DNA from: an uncultured Clostridia bacterium
GTDB lineage: Bacteria; Bacillota; Clostridia; Christensenellales; Aristaeellaceae
Length of the DNA stretch: 34,654 bases
NCBI GenBank assembly: GCA_937886445.1
Contig: CALGBY010000105.1
Coordinates: 1 to 34,654, forward strand
Direction of reading: 5' to 3'
Shown here: one piece after another, positions 7,901-15,481 of the stretch
Numbering within the stretch: the first letter of the stretch is position 1
Layout of the letters: each line of letters begins with the position of its first letter
Made by a program: the position numbers and the translations under genes
The notes under the pieces: model-generated
The model's input: only the letters and a program-made list of their open reading frames with translations
Databases searched by the model: none
Told to the model about the DNA's origin: nothing

Positions 7901-9755
7901 CGGTATAGTCGGTCTCTTCCGCCGTTTGGTCAAAGACCAGCGTATAGGTATTTGTGTCAGAGCCGATCTCGGTACGGCTTCCCGTTACGGTAAAGGTAGC
8001 CGTTTCGTTGTTCTTGAAGCCTTCGATCTTTCCGCCCGCGGTAAGCGCGGTTCCGTCGTAAGGCTTATCGGCACTTTCTGTAGTCACAACAAGAGTGGCG
8101 GGAGTGATCTTCACCGTTGCGGTCTCGATCTTGGTGATGTTCAGCTTACCGGTGACATCCTCACCCTTCGCGTTTACGATCACCAGTGTGTCCACAGTCA
8201 CTTTCTTTTCTTTGTCGGACACATGAGTCACGCTTACATTGGTTCCGGCAGTCTGCACCGTGTAGCCCGTGGGAACGGTGATATCCTTAACAGAGCCGGC
8301 CAGCAGCGTTCCGTCATATTCCTTTTCGCCGCCGACGGTCTCAACAACGATCTCATCGGTGCTTTCGTTGATCTGCAGCCAGCCGTCCTCGATTTCAAAT
8401 GTAACGCTGAGGTTGTTATCGCTATAGCTGAACTGGCTGGAAGCAAGCCCCATATAATAGGTAGAAACATCGGTTCCCTTAGCCACAGCAGAACCGTTGA
8501 AAGCCACCTTTGATTTATCAAACAGAGGGCTGTCGCATGACAGTGTATATCCCATCACGCTCTGTTCTTTTCCGTTATAGGTTCTGGTATCTGTGGCACC
8601 CGTCACATAAACGACCACAGAAGAGGCTTCCTTCACTTCCAGAGTGCCCAAAACCTGAGTGATTTTATAGTTGCCCGGCTTTGTATTGCTGTTCAGCGTA
8701 TAGGTGAATGTATTTTCGCTCGTACCGATATCCGTACGGGAGCCAGTCACATTGGCAGTATAGCCTTCTCCCGCAACAAAACCGTCGCCACTTTCCGTTA
8801 CGGTTTTCGCTGTCAAAGGTGTGCCGTCATAGCCCTTTGTCGCGCTGGCGGAGGTAAGCGTTACGCTGCGGGGGGTAACGGTCAGTTTTCCTTCCGCAGG
8901 TACACAGCCTTTGTAACTCGTCGTTACATCCTTGGAACCGCGCATGACCTTCCAGGAGGTATAAGTGATCTTGCTGTCGGAGTTTCCGGCATCGGTCTGG
9001 GAACCGGAAACGCTGACGCCGGTCAGAACAAGCTCATCGCCCGACTGAAGGCCGCTGACAGTATAGGAAAGGCCTTCTGCAGTCAACGCTTTTCCGTCAT
9101 ACATTTTCTCCGCCGTCGGCGCTTTTACAGTTATGAAACCAAGATCTTCCGCGATCTCATTGAAGAACTCAGCATTCACTTCGCAGGCAATTGTAAATCC
9201 ACCGGCGTTTGCCGCCAGATTTATCGTATTTTCCGCTGTCTGTTCAATCCCGAAAATAGAATCCAGCTGTTCCTTCGGCACTTCAAACACAACCCACAGG
9301 TCCGTACCCTTACCGGTAAAGGCACCCGGAGTGCCGAAATCGATCTGCTCTGTGCCGGTATCAAAGACGAATCCCTTTGAGAATTGCTTCAAGTTGACGC
9401 CTTCCGGAGGATTCAACTGCTGGTTCAATCCTTTGGTAGTGGCAAAAGACACATAATAATAGGTCTCTTCCTTGCCTGTCGCACTGTCAATGACTTTTTC
9501 GGACCATATGGCCGCCACTTTGTTTTTTCCGTTCGTTGATGAAGCGCCGGAAATGATTTGAGCAATATTACCGTTTGAAGTAACGGTTGCCTTACCGGAG
9601 TCGGTTTTTGAATCGATCACGACAAAATCCGGCCGTCCGCCAAGAGGCCCCATAAAGCCGGAGCCTCCGCCCGCGGCAAACGCCTGAACAGGGAAAACGC
9701 TGAAAACCATGACCAGCGCAGCGACCCAGGCAATCAATTTTTCAAATTTTCTCAT
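4992..9755 (-). CDS. Large secreted MBG/YDG-repeat surface protein with CnaB-like and MucBP-like C-terminal domains
   Basis: This 1587-aa protein has a clear Sec signal (basic MRKFEK, a hydrophobic core, cleavage likely after AFA near residue 28). An N-terminal domain of about 180 residues is unassigned. About thirteen beta-rich repeats follow from residue ~210 to ~1335, in two alternating kinds: YDG-type (YDGKALTAE, YDGTPLTAK, YDGKELTN) and a longer kind (TYNGKEQSVTGY...FSY). Three tandem 88-aa units at 887-1150 are almost identical. Residues ~1340-1455 resemble a CnaB fold and ~1495-1558 a MucBP domain. There is no LPxTG motif or C-terminal membrane helix; the protein ends GDCVE, so its attachment is unclear. 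The start has AAGGAG nine bases upstream. It follows the 370-aa protein gene by 58 bases and is probably its operon partner. An adhesive or stalk role is inferred from domain type. Confidence 0.88.
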   Translation of the reverse strand: MRKFEKLIAWVAALVMVFSVFPVQAFAAGGGSGFMGPLGGRPDFVVIDSKTDSGKATVTSNGNIAQIISGASSTNGKNKVAAIWSEKVIDSATGKEETYYYVSFATTKGLNQQLNPPEGVNLKQFSKGFVFDTGTEQIDFGTPGAFTGKGTDLWVVFEVPKEQLDSIFGIEQTAENTINLAANAGGFTIACEVNAEFFNEIAEDLGFITVKAPTAEKMYDGKALTAEGLSYTVSGLQSGDELVLTGVSVSGSQTDAGNSDSKITYTSWKVMRGSKDVTTSYKGCVPAEGKLTVTPRSVTLTSASATKGYDGTPLTAKTVTESGDGFVAGEGYTANVTGSRTDIGTSENTFTYTLNSNTKPGNYKITQVLGTLEVKEASSVVVYVTGATDTRTYNGKEQSVMGYTLSCDSPLFDKSKVAFNGSAVAKGTDVSTYYMGLASSQFSYSDNNLSVTFEIEDGWLQINESTDEIVVETVGGEKEYDGTLLAGSVKDITVPTGYTVQTAGTNVSVTHVSDKEKKVTVDTLVIVNAKGEDVTGKLNITKIETATVKITPATLVVTTESADKPYDGTALTAGGKIEGFKNNETATFTVTGSRTEIGSDTNTYTLVFDQTAEETDYTVEKHLGTLEVTSSAIEVEVIGEVISTTYDGTEYTATAVTFVCDSELFDESKVVYTPKKVTSTDVVTKTGIGYSEDDFSYSDGNVKVVFKVTDGSLEIKPASYYVETASGSKVYDGKELTNATATVKGLVNGETATVSANGTITDVGSTKNNYEYISWTGAKASNYVHGTDVIGTLTVTKAEMVIKITGKSDTKTYNGKEQSVTGYKLSSDNELFDETLVTFSGDATAKGTNVDTYPMGLDADDFSYGDTDNFDVTFIVVKDGALVIDPIEVVVTITEHSDEMDYDGKQHGVTGYDFEANTALYTEEDFTFSGEAKVTGTDAGTYEMALTAGDFENTNKNFSKVTFNIVDGALVIDPIEVVVTITEHSDEVDYDGKQHEVSGYDFESDNTLYTEEDFTFSGEAKVTGTDAGTYEMALTAGDFENTNKNFSKVTFNIVDGALVIKPIEVVVTITEHSDEVDYNGEDREVTGYDFEADTALYTEADFEFNGIDSVTGIDAGTYEMQLKAEDFVNTNGNFSKVTFNIVDGALIIDPKTVVMRTENGEWSYETDASGEPVERSMPDIFFDEGEFYARDGVEYNAPARLAIPGEVKNEIVYTFKDDKAVANYTVRVDEGTLVVTNAAELIVNITGNKLSVEYIKDVEQKVEGYTAVLERTANGERSAVTDNSVTVALKDGKEAIAKGIIVGLYPMGLTEDHFAVTAPYYDKVTIIVEDGELEITGDTTIDIAGKVIWNDFDDEYATRPGDIIIKLLADGEETGISVHAVVNDSNVWDYLFEDLPRFNVETAAEIEYQIYMDEIPGYSTVYDGYDIINDLNRYRLTIDYTLGGELQDTFTNVYYYGQPYDVASISITGFKPDQERVTGVMGLENVYVEVKYTTVYYTLTVQYVNADTGAQMAEPHIEKLAYCDNYYVESPYFEGYRASKSVVSGMMYAKDLTVTVLYSSRGIIIVDNFDVPRGASSQSLTCGDCVE
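6306..7097 (-). repeat. Three tandem 264-bp coding repeats in the MBG-repeat gene
   Basis: Units at 6834-7097, 6570-6833 and 6306-6569 each encode 88 residues beginning IEVVVTITEHSDE (the next unit after 1150 starts KTVV instead). The first two are nearly identical in DNA, including synonymous positions, over a run of roughly 150 bases. The third is more diverged. This indicates recent duplication and a site prone to copy-number change. Confidence 0.9.
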
Positions 9756-9813
9756 CTGTGTTCACTCCTTACTAACTGATGGCCGTAAAAAGGTATCTGT
9801 TCCCTGTTCTGCA

Positions 9814-10926
9814 TCAGAACCAAACATCCACACGCCAACTGTACATGGCATTATCATGGTTTACCACAAAGCTGTAGCTGTCTCCCGAAACAGGAAGCGG
9901 ATGATCCCAATCCGCGGAGTTGTACCACTCATAATGCAGTTCTACTCCCTCGGGCGCGTTGTCAACGACCGCCTGCAGGCATACATGCGCTCCGTAGGTC
10001 AGAATGCCGTCCTCTTCCAAATTGATCAAAACAATGTGTACATCCAGGTCGATATATCTTACTTCGTAGTCAAGCACGATCGGATAACCTTCTTCATCCA
10101 AAACCAGGTTTCCGTCTTCATCCATTTTATAGGTGGCGATGATCGCGTATCCTTCCTCCGCCAGAGGGACAGGCATACCCTTCTCATCCAGCACCAGCTT
10201 TCCGTCTTCATCCAGCAGGAAATCGAAGGGGCGCTTATTGGTCTCTCCGGCTGCGGGGGCTTCCGCTTTCCCATTCAAGGCTTCCACCGTCGCTTCCGCC
10301 GGTTTGCTGGCCAGCACCTCAGCAGGTTCTTCAGAAGACTCTTCCACGGTCACGGCTTCCACCGTCGCTTCCGCCGGTTCGCTGACCAGCACCTCAGCAG
10401 ATTCCGCAGCCGGTTCTTCAGAAGACGCTTCCGCGGTCACGGCCTCCACCGTCGCTTCCGCCGGTTCGCTGACCAATACCTCAGCAGGCTCCGCGGCCGG
10501 TTCTTCAGAAGGCTCTTCCACGGTCACGGCTTCCACAGTCGCTTCCGCAGGCTCGCTGACCAGCACCTCAGCGGGCTCCGCGGCCGGTTCTTCAGAAGGT
10601 GCTTCCGCGGTCACGGCCTCTACCGCTGCTTCAGCAGATATGGCATCCGGTACCGTGTTGACAGTGATCTCATCCGCGGCTGCTTCCTCAGCATCGACAT
10701 CGCACACCGTGAAAGCCTCTTCCGAAACCTCATCCGGCATCGTTTCGTCTATTTCATCCGCGGAGACAGGATCAGCATCGTATGTGCTTCCGCTGACCTG
10801 CACACTTATTGATCCGGACAGAAGCATATCCATATCCTCATCCGTTTCATCAGCTATGGCCAACGCGATCAGTACGACCGTCACCAGGGCGATGATCACC
10901 AGAATTCCTTTGTAATTTTTTTTCAT
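9814..10926 (-). CDS. Membrane-anchored Glu/Ala/Pro-repeat protein with Ig-like C-terminus
   Basis: This 370-aa protein has an N-terminal hydrophobic helix (about residues 8-25) after a basic start. It has no clear cleavage site, so it may be anchored with its body outside the cell. An acidic linker follows, then four tandem repeats of 29, 29, 29 and 25 residues (102-213) built on VEAVT...SEEPA...EVLVSEPAEAT, which would form an extended negatively charged stalk. Next come two DEDG-x-LVLDE-x-G motifs (239-290) and a C-terminal Ig-like segment (about 308-370; ELHYEWYNS and YSWRVDV). I know no function for it. The start is fixed by AAGGAG eight bases upstream. It is first in a two-gene operon with the MBG-repeat protein, suggesting that the two are secreted together. 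Confidence 0.82.
   Translation of the reverse strand: MKKNYKGILVIIALVTVVLIALAIADETDEDMDMLLSGSISVQVSGSTYDADPVSADEIDETMPDEVSEEAFTVCDVDAEEAAADEITVNTVPDAISAEAAVEAVTAEAPSEEPAAEPAEVLVSEPAEATVEAVTVEEPSEEPAAEPAEVLVSEPAEATVEAVTAEASSEEPAAESAEVLVSEPAEATVEAVTVEESSEEPAEVLASKPAEATVEALNGKAEAPAAGETNKRPFDFLLDEDGKLVLDEKGMPVPLAEEGYAIIATYKMDEDGNLVLDEEGYPIVLDYEVRYIDLDVHIVLINLEEDGILTYGAHVCLQAVVDNAPEGVELHYEWYNSADWDHPLPVSGDSYSFVVNHDNAMYSWRVDVWF
10288..10623 (-). repeat. 87-bp tandem coding repeats (stalk region)
   Basis: Three full 87-bp units and one 75-bp unit encode the Glu/Ala/Pro stalk. The last unit has lost four codons in frame. Differences between units are mostly single-base, so the array is recent. Confidence 0.85.
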
Positions 10927-11454
10927 TCAACCCACTCCTTTTTTCTCGGCATCGAAAATACTGAATATGCTGTTATTCACATTCATCAACACGGGATCGG
11001 CACATATTATCTGCACTTTTCACCGTGGAAAAACATTGTACCGGCAGCAGGCGCATTCGCGTTTTTCCCTCGCTTTTCCTGCTCAAAAACAGATCCGGGC
11101 AGACTTCACCCAAGTCTACATGCAAATTATACACCAAAGCAGTTACATAGTCAGTTACATTTCAAAAAAAGTTTCCGTATCTTCAATGTTTTTTTGTTTT
11201 CTATCCCATTATTTACCGAAAACCTTTTTTTCCGGTGGCATAGGGTAACAGTCACAAAATCGCACATTATTCCTGCATGCTTTTCATTCTCACAGGTTGC
11301 TCTTCACATTATGTTTTCATCTTTATGCAGCCGATGAGTTACCCTGCTCTTTTGCTCTGTTACTTTACGCGTAATTCTTTTTTCATCCCTTCCTATGGAA
11401 TATTTTTATAAGATCTGATCTGTTCTGCTCTATTCTGTCCTGTTTGACAGGATC
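10927..11454. other. Long regulatory region upstream of the secreted operon
   Basis: No supported gene. It contains a leader of about 190 bases from the predicted start near 11119. The leader includes a perfect 6-bp hairpin AGACTT/AAGTCT at its very 5' end and a larger AGCAGG...CCTGCT stem, with no match to a riboswitch I know. Beyond the promoter, further GTAAC/GTTAC words occur at 11245, 11338 and 11359 in AT-rich DNA. Confidence 0.45.
11126..11160 (-). promoter_or_regulatory. Promoter of the secreted operon with paired ATGTAAC boxes
   Basis: On the minus strand a perfect TATAAT (11131-11126) is preceded at 17 bases by a poor -35, CTGACT (11154-11149). Two exact ATGTAAC copies (11160-11154 and 11148-11142), 12 bases apart, bracket that -35. 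A weak -35 overlapped by direct repeats about one helical turn apart is typical of an activator-dependent promoter. The regulator is unknown. Confidence 0.6.
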
Positions 11455-11494
11455 AAAAAAGCATGCCTGCACGAGCAAAATGCGGCATGCTTTT
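11455..11494 (-). terminator. Terminator after the ATP-grasp remnant
   Basis: On the minus strand AAAAGCATGCC pairs with GGCATGCTTTT across a 16-base loop, and the T run continues to six. The A run on the other side makes it usable from both strands. Confidence 0.8.
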
Positions 11495-11629
11495 CCGGTA
11501 TTCATTTTTCTCTTCTCACAGTTCCTTTATTGTCACATCGTCCGCAGCGGGAATACCGGCGCGGTCTTCCCGCGGCTTGCTGAACGCAGCAGGGCCGGTC
11601 ATCGCGATTTCATTCCGCCTCCGGTCCTG

Positions 11630-12004
11630 TCACAGTTTCAAGCTGCCCGGGTCATATTTGTCGCGTTTTGCGGCCGCTTCCATCAAAATATCCTCCAACA
11701 TATCGCCGAAAAGAGGGCCGGACAGTATTTCATAATCGTAAATATCGATACCCTTGAAATCATATTCAATCAGCACTGCCTCGCCGTTTTTATCCACCGC
11801 AAAATCCCAGGCGATGAAACGATGCTTCAACAGCCTTTCATGGGAAGCCCCGGCGATACGCACCATTTCGCCGTACCATGGGATCACACAGCCGGCAAAT
11901 ACCCTGCCTGCAGGAGAAGAAAAGGCTTTATCAAACAGGATGTTACAGCCAAAGTCATTCAGGCTGCCGTCCGGCTGAACGGTTACATAGTAACCATTCA
12001 GCAT
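11630..12004 (-). pseudogene. Orphan C-terminal fragment of a sugar-transfer-associated ATP-grasp enzyme
   Basis: The 124 residues match only the C-terminal third of ATP-grasp proteins of the sugar-transfer/capsule type. Seen are the QPDGSLNDFGCN strand, GCVIPWYGEMV, the RFIAWDFAV core followed by an acidic VLIEYD metal-binding segment, and the NGPLF-like end (LSGPLFGDML). The N-terminal and nucleotide-binding parts are absent from the window. There is no convincing ribosome binding site at the first ATG. The frame is open right up to the TAA that ends the upstream CxxC-array gene, and it is the same reading frame, separated by that stop and six codons. It is most likely a truncated gene left by a deletion or rearrangement. 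Translation by stop read-through is possible but unsupported. Confidence 0.65.
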
Positions 12005-12022
12005 ATCCGGATGAATTGTCCG

Positions 12023-14512
12023 TTACAGGCCGGCCGTCTGTTCCGGCTCCGCCACATTTTCCATTTCATACAGGTCAAAGGGAACGGAAACGAACAGATA
12101 CGCGGAGGTGTCCCGCGCCCCCTCCGGAGCATCGGGATCAAGGCAGAAGATGATGACGATCTCCTCCGTCTGCTGTTCATCCATCCGGCGCAGCACGTCC
12201 GTCACATCTGTAAGGATGACGATCTCATAGCCGTTGATCTCCACCCGCAGGGAACCGATGCCGGAGAGCACCAGATCCCGCATCTGCTGCCGGGTGAGAA
12301 GCATTTCATAGAAGCCGTCCTCGGGCACATTTTCGGGGCGGAATACGCAGACAGGCCGCTGTGCTCCCTCCGGCAGATATACCTCAGGCAGGCACTCCAC
12401 TGCTTTACGGTCAATAGCCAGCACATGCCAGGGCAGCAGCAGGGAGCCCCGCAGTGTGAACTCGCTGTTCCCGGAGAGGACGGTCACCGCGGCGTTGGAA
12501 TAATCTTTCCCTTCCCCTGTCAGGGCGTCATTTTCCACAGGTACATCCGTTCCCTGCACATAGCCGCAGGTTTCACATATGCCGTTAACAAATATATGGT
12601 TTACCGTGCTCTTCCCCTTCACAGCGCCGCAAATAACGCACTCATAGCGGAATTCGTGCTGTGTTTCGCTCAGCACCCGGTAACGGGACTGAAGCTCGCA
12701 GGGCCTTATCTCCTCCCGGTCGATCTTGCCGCAGCGGCACTGATAATAATACAGGTGGGGATCAACGGCGCTGCTGTATTCCTCAAAGCTGTGGATATGC
12801 ACATACATGCCGCAATAGACGCACTTATCGTTCTCAAAAATGTGCTTTTCAGATACTTTGACCATCTTCTGGCAATAGCGGCAGAAGAACGTCGCGATGT
12901 GTCTTTCATCATCCGCGGCATCATACCCGGCATCCCCCAGCGGTTCATGATTTTTCAGTTCGCAGTAATCCAAACCGCATTCACTGCAGGTATACACCCA
13001 CCGGCACATGCGCTTCTGATCATCGGCAAACGCGTAGCTGAACACCAGCTGATGCTCGTGCGGGGCAGGGGCTTCCCTCTCATAGCCACAGGCAGCGCAG
13101 CGCAGCTTCCCGTCCTGTTCCACATAGGTGTGAGGCGCCTCGCAGAATCTGCCCTTGCAATTCTTGCAGTAGTAATAATGCGTTTCTTCGCGGGGAATAA
13201 ATGAATAATCCGAACTGTGATGAAGCCTTTTTACCGACGCGTGGCCGCACCGGGTGCATATCCCGGTTTCAATGCAGGTATTGTCATCCGAATTTGTATA
13301 GGTTTTGTTTGAAACCGTGTGCTCTCCGTTTTCGATCACCGTCCTGCCGCAGATGCTGCACACGCCGGTAAACACATGATGCTCATCATCGGAAAGGTTC
13401 TCATCGTATACAAGATCCACCTCGTGCGCGTGGCCATCCCGGGCATAACCGCAATCCCTGCATATGCCGGTGGCGGGATCGAAGCGATGAGGTTCCGGGG
13501 TGGGTCTTTCTGACGGCTGGCCGCAGACCGAGCAGAGAAGACACCGGAAATGCTCTGTGGCGCTGCAGGATGTAAATACCGCGTTTTCATAATCGTTGTT
13601 CCTGTGTTCATGATCCGGTACTTTCTTTTCGCCGCACAGGGTGCAAACACCGTATTTCCACTGGTGGGGCTCATTTTGCTCAACATAGGAAAAAGAACAG
13701 AGGTCACATTTCAAAACTCTGTTGTGAAAGCGTTCTCCGCCAAACAAAGTTCCGGATACATACCGTTCCAAACTGAAGCTGTGCTGCACAGGTTCCATCC
13801 GGATCTCCTTACCGCATTCGGAGCATTGCAGCACCTGCACGCAGAAAGAGTTGTCCACCGTTTCCCGGCGTGCTTCACGGAGAGAGTGATTTTGGGTCCT
13901 TTCCTCCACAGCGCCGCATTGTGAGCAGTGCATGATCACAGTATGCGTATCCTTGCTGTCTGTTTCATAGCAGCCCGCCTGCACCCACTGATGTGACCGG
14001 GATACGCTGTAAACCGTTCCGCACAGGGAGCAGGCAAGCTTTTCCGTATGGCTGTTTTTGTTTTCGTTGGAGTAACTGATATGCACCGGATTCGTGTGCG
14101 TCTCATGCAGCAGCCTTTCCTCGCCCACATTGCGGCTCAGCTCCGTTCCGCATTTCTCGCAGCAGGTGATCTTCAGCACGGTGTAGGTAAGATATGCCCC
14201 GTCCCACTTATAATCATTCTCTCCCTCCACGGGGATGCTTTCGGTGTGAGTGCTGCTGTGGGGGCAGGCATGGCCGCACTTAGAACAGGTGCCGTCAGCA
14301 AAGCTGTGCTCCTCCTCATAGCGGCTCAGTTCCATGCCGCAGTCGGGATCGGTGCAGTATTTTGACACCTCATGCGTCCTGTCATCAATGGGCGTATAGG
14401 CCGCGGCCTCCCGGTGGATGTGATTACTTTCCGTTTCCGCTCCGGCAAGGGTGCAAAGGCACAGCGCAGTAAGGATCAGGAATGAGAGAAGCAGAATCTT
14501 TGTTGATTTCAT
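12023..14512 (-). CDS. Secreted protein with about twenty CxxC (zinc-ribbon-like) modules
   Basis: This 829-aa protein has a Sec signal (MKSTK, a hydrophobic core, cleavage probably after LAGA near residue 25). From residue ~45 to ~650 it carries about twenty Cys-x-x-Cys units of the kind CSKCG, CEKCG, CSLCG, CSQCG, CETCG, spaced roughly 25-40 residues and often preceded by His-rich strands (HS, HTY, EEHSF). About 175 C-terminal residues lack CxxC and look like a separate folded domain. The modules resemble rubredoxin/zinc-ribbon knuckles, unusual outside the cytoplasm; they could bind Zn or Fe or form disulfides. The open frame extends to 14614, but 14512 has AAAGGAG six bases upstream and starts the signal peptide. 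It has its own promoter. No function can be named. Confidence 0.82.
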   Translation of the reverse strand: MKSTKILLLSFLILTALCLCTLAGAETESNHIHREAAAYTPIDDRTHEVSKYCTDPDCGMELSRYEEEHSFADGTCSKCGHACPHSSTHTESIPVEGENDYKWDGAYLTYTVLKITCCEKCGTELSRNVGEERLLHETHTNPVHISYSNENKNSHTEKLACSLCGTVYSVSRSHQWVQAGCYETDSKDTHTVIMHCSQCGAVEERTQNHSLREARRETVDNSFCVQVLQCSECGKEIRMEPVQHSFSLERYVSGTLFGGERFHNRVLKCDLCSFSYVEQNEPHQWKYGVCTLCGEKKVPDHEHRNNDYENAVFTSCSATEHFRCLLCSVCGQPSERPTPEPHRFDPATGICRDCGYARDGHAHEVDLVYDENLSDDEHHVFTGVCSICGRTVIENGEHTVSNKTYTNSDDNTCIETGICTRCGHASVKRLHHSSDYSFIPREETHYYYCKNCKGRFCEAPHTYVEQDGKLRCAACGYEREAPAPHEHQLVFSYAFADDQKRMCRWVYTCSECGLDYCELKNHEPLGDAGYDAADDERHIATFFCRYCQKMVKVSEKHIFENDKCVYCGMYVHIHSFEEYSSAVDPHLYYYQCRCGKIDREEIRPCELQSRYRVLSETQHEFRYECVICGAVKGKSTVNHIFVNGICETCGYVQGTDVPVENDALTGEGKDYSNAAVTVLSGNSEFTLRGSLLLPWHVLAIDRKAVECLPEVYLPEGAQRPVCVFRPENVPEDGFYEMLLTRQQMRDLVLSGIGSLRVEINGYEIVILTDVTDVLRRMDEQQTEEIVIIFCLDPDAPEGARDTSAYLFVSVPFDLYEMENVAEPEQTAGL

Positions 14513-14592
14513 AATGAACTCCTTTACGAATACCGGATCAACAGCCGAAAAGAAACAATGACCGCGAAGCACAGCGCACCGTGTTTCCATCA

Positions 14593-14621
14593 TTAATACG
14601 AAAAACACAGGCAAATGGCAA
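14593..14621 (-). promoter_or_regulatory. Promoter of the CxxC-array gene
   Basis: On the minus strand TTGCCA (14621-14616), a 17-base spacer and TATTAA (14598-14593) lie 81 bases before the start codon. The -35 matches 5 of 6 bases. Confidence 0.6.
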
Positions 14622-14683
14622 CAGCATCCCCGGAATACGCCGCGAACCGCGAATGATCATCAGATATCCGCTGCCGCGGAAGG

Positions 14684-15142
14684 TCAGGCCAGAGACATCA
14701 CATAGATCTGGCAGGGGTTTTCCTCTCCCCACAGCTCGGGGATCACTTCAAACTCTCTGAAGCCCAGAGAGCGGTAGAACAGATTCGTTTTGTCATAATC
14801 CTCATAAACGCCCATTTTTACGGTTTTCACCTGCATAAAGGAATAACCCGTCCCGGCAGCCGCCTTCACGGCCTCTTCAAACAAGGCTCTGCCGAGACCC
14901 CTGCGATGGTACTCCCGGAGCACGCCCATCACGGCCAGCTCCACGGTATCCTTTCCCGTTTCCTTCAGGCACAGAAAACCCGCGTATCCGCCGTCTTCCT
15001 CAGCCGCGAAAAAATCCCAGCCGGCTGAGTCCCGTATATAGCCCTCGCGGCTTTCATCCACCTCAAACCAGTCCCGCAGTGCCTCCAGTACTCTTCGGGC
15101 AATAGCCTTTTTCTCTTCCACGTCAGTGATCCGCCTGATCAT
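14684..15142 (-). CDS. GNAT-family N-acetyltransferase
   Basis: This is a compact 152-aa acetyltransferase that should move an acetyl group from acetyl-CoA to an amine. The acetyl-CoA loop is seen as RRGLGRALFEEA (motif A, about residues 81-92), preceded by the beta-4 strand VELAVMGVL. The C-terminal NLFYRSLGF segment is the usual motif B with its Tyr. The start at 15142 is chosen over a longer upstream frame because AGGAGG lies six bases before it. The substrate is unknown. Its promoter is separate from that of the CxxC-array gene. Confidence 0.88.
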   Translation of the reverse strand: MIRRITDVEEKKAIARRVLEALRDWFEVDESREGYIRDSAGWDFFAAEEDGGYAGFLCLKETGKDTVELAVMGVLREYHRRGLGRALFEEAVKAAAGTGYSFMQVKTVKMGVYEDYDKTNLFYRSLGFREFEVIPELWGEENPCQIYVMSLA

Positions 15143-15252
15143 GATATCCCTCCTGATCGATCTTTGCCTGTGCCCGGGCGTTCCTTTCGCCGCAGGCAGT
15201 ATATCCTGTACGCGCCGTGTGATATCATACCGTAAGCCCGGTATGCACAGAT

Positions 15253-15281
15253 AGTATACCATTTCGCGCGGTGCTTTACAA
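15253..15281 (-). promoter_or_regulatory. Promoter of the GNAT gene
   Basis: On the minus strand TTGTAA (15281-15276), a 17-base spacer and TATACT (15258-15253) give a leader of about 100 bases. Confidence 0.7.
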
Positions 15282-15400
15282 TCACCCCTGGTTTTCCGGG
15301 CAGGCCAAACGCCCGCGCACATGATGTTCCGCCCGAAGCTCCGAGGGCAGGATATGAAACAGCGTGGCTGTGTCTGAAGAATGGAATGCCGCTCCGGCGC

Positions 15401-15429
15401 TTGAAAAGCGGTGAAAAACGCGCTACAAT
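15401..15429 (+). promoter_or_regulatory. Promoter of the APH-type kinase
   Basis: TTGAAA (15401-15406), a 17-base spacer and TACAAT (15424-15429) each match 5 of 6 consensus bases. The promoter points at the downstream kinase. Confidence 0.75.
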
Positions 15430-15481
15430 GTGTTCAGGCCGGCGGTGACACCTACGGCCAATGACGGAGGAATATGAAAGC

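Larger units (their letters stand above)
15143..15481. other. Divergent promoter region
   Basis: This stretch holds the promoters of two divergent genes (minus strand at 15253-15281, plus strand at 15401-15429). The rest is unremarkable G+C-rich sequence with no supported gene. Confidence 0.6.

Noticed and set aside
10288..10623. Possible CRISPR array because of regular 87-bp repeats
   Set aside because: Repeats are contiguous and in frame within a coding gene, with no unique spacers. No cas gene is present.
10927..11119. Possible cyclic-di-GMP riboswitch in the leader of the secreted operon
   Set aside because: I compared the hairpins with the GEMM-I core from memory. The conserved ACGCAAAGCC and GGGCAAACC segments are absent.
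11444..13204. A 586-codon open frame on the plus strand
   Set aside because: It crosses a terminator, the ATP-grasp remnant and half the CxxC-array gene in antisense, with no start signal.
12023..14512. CxxC-array protein as a cytoplasmic zinc-finger regulator
   Set aside because: A clear signal peptide with a well-placed ribosome binding site argues for export, and there is no DNA-binding domain.
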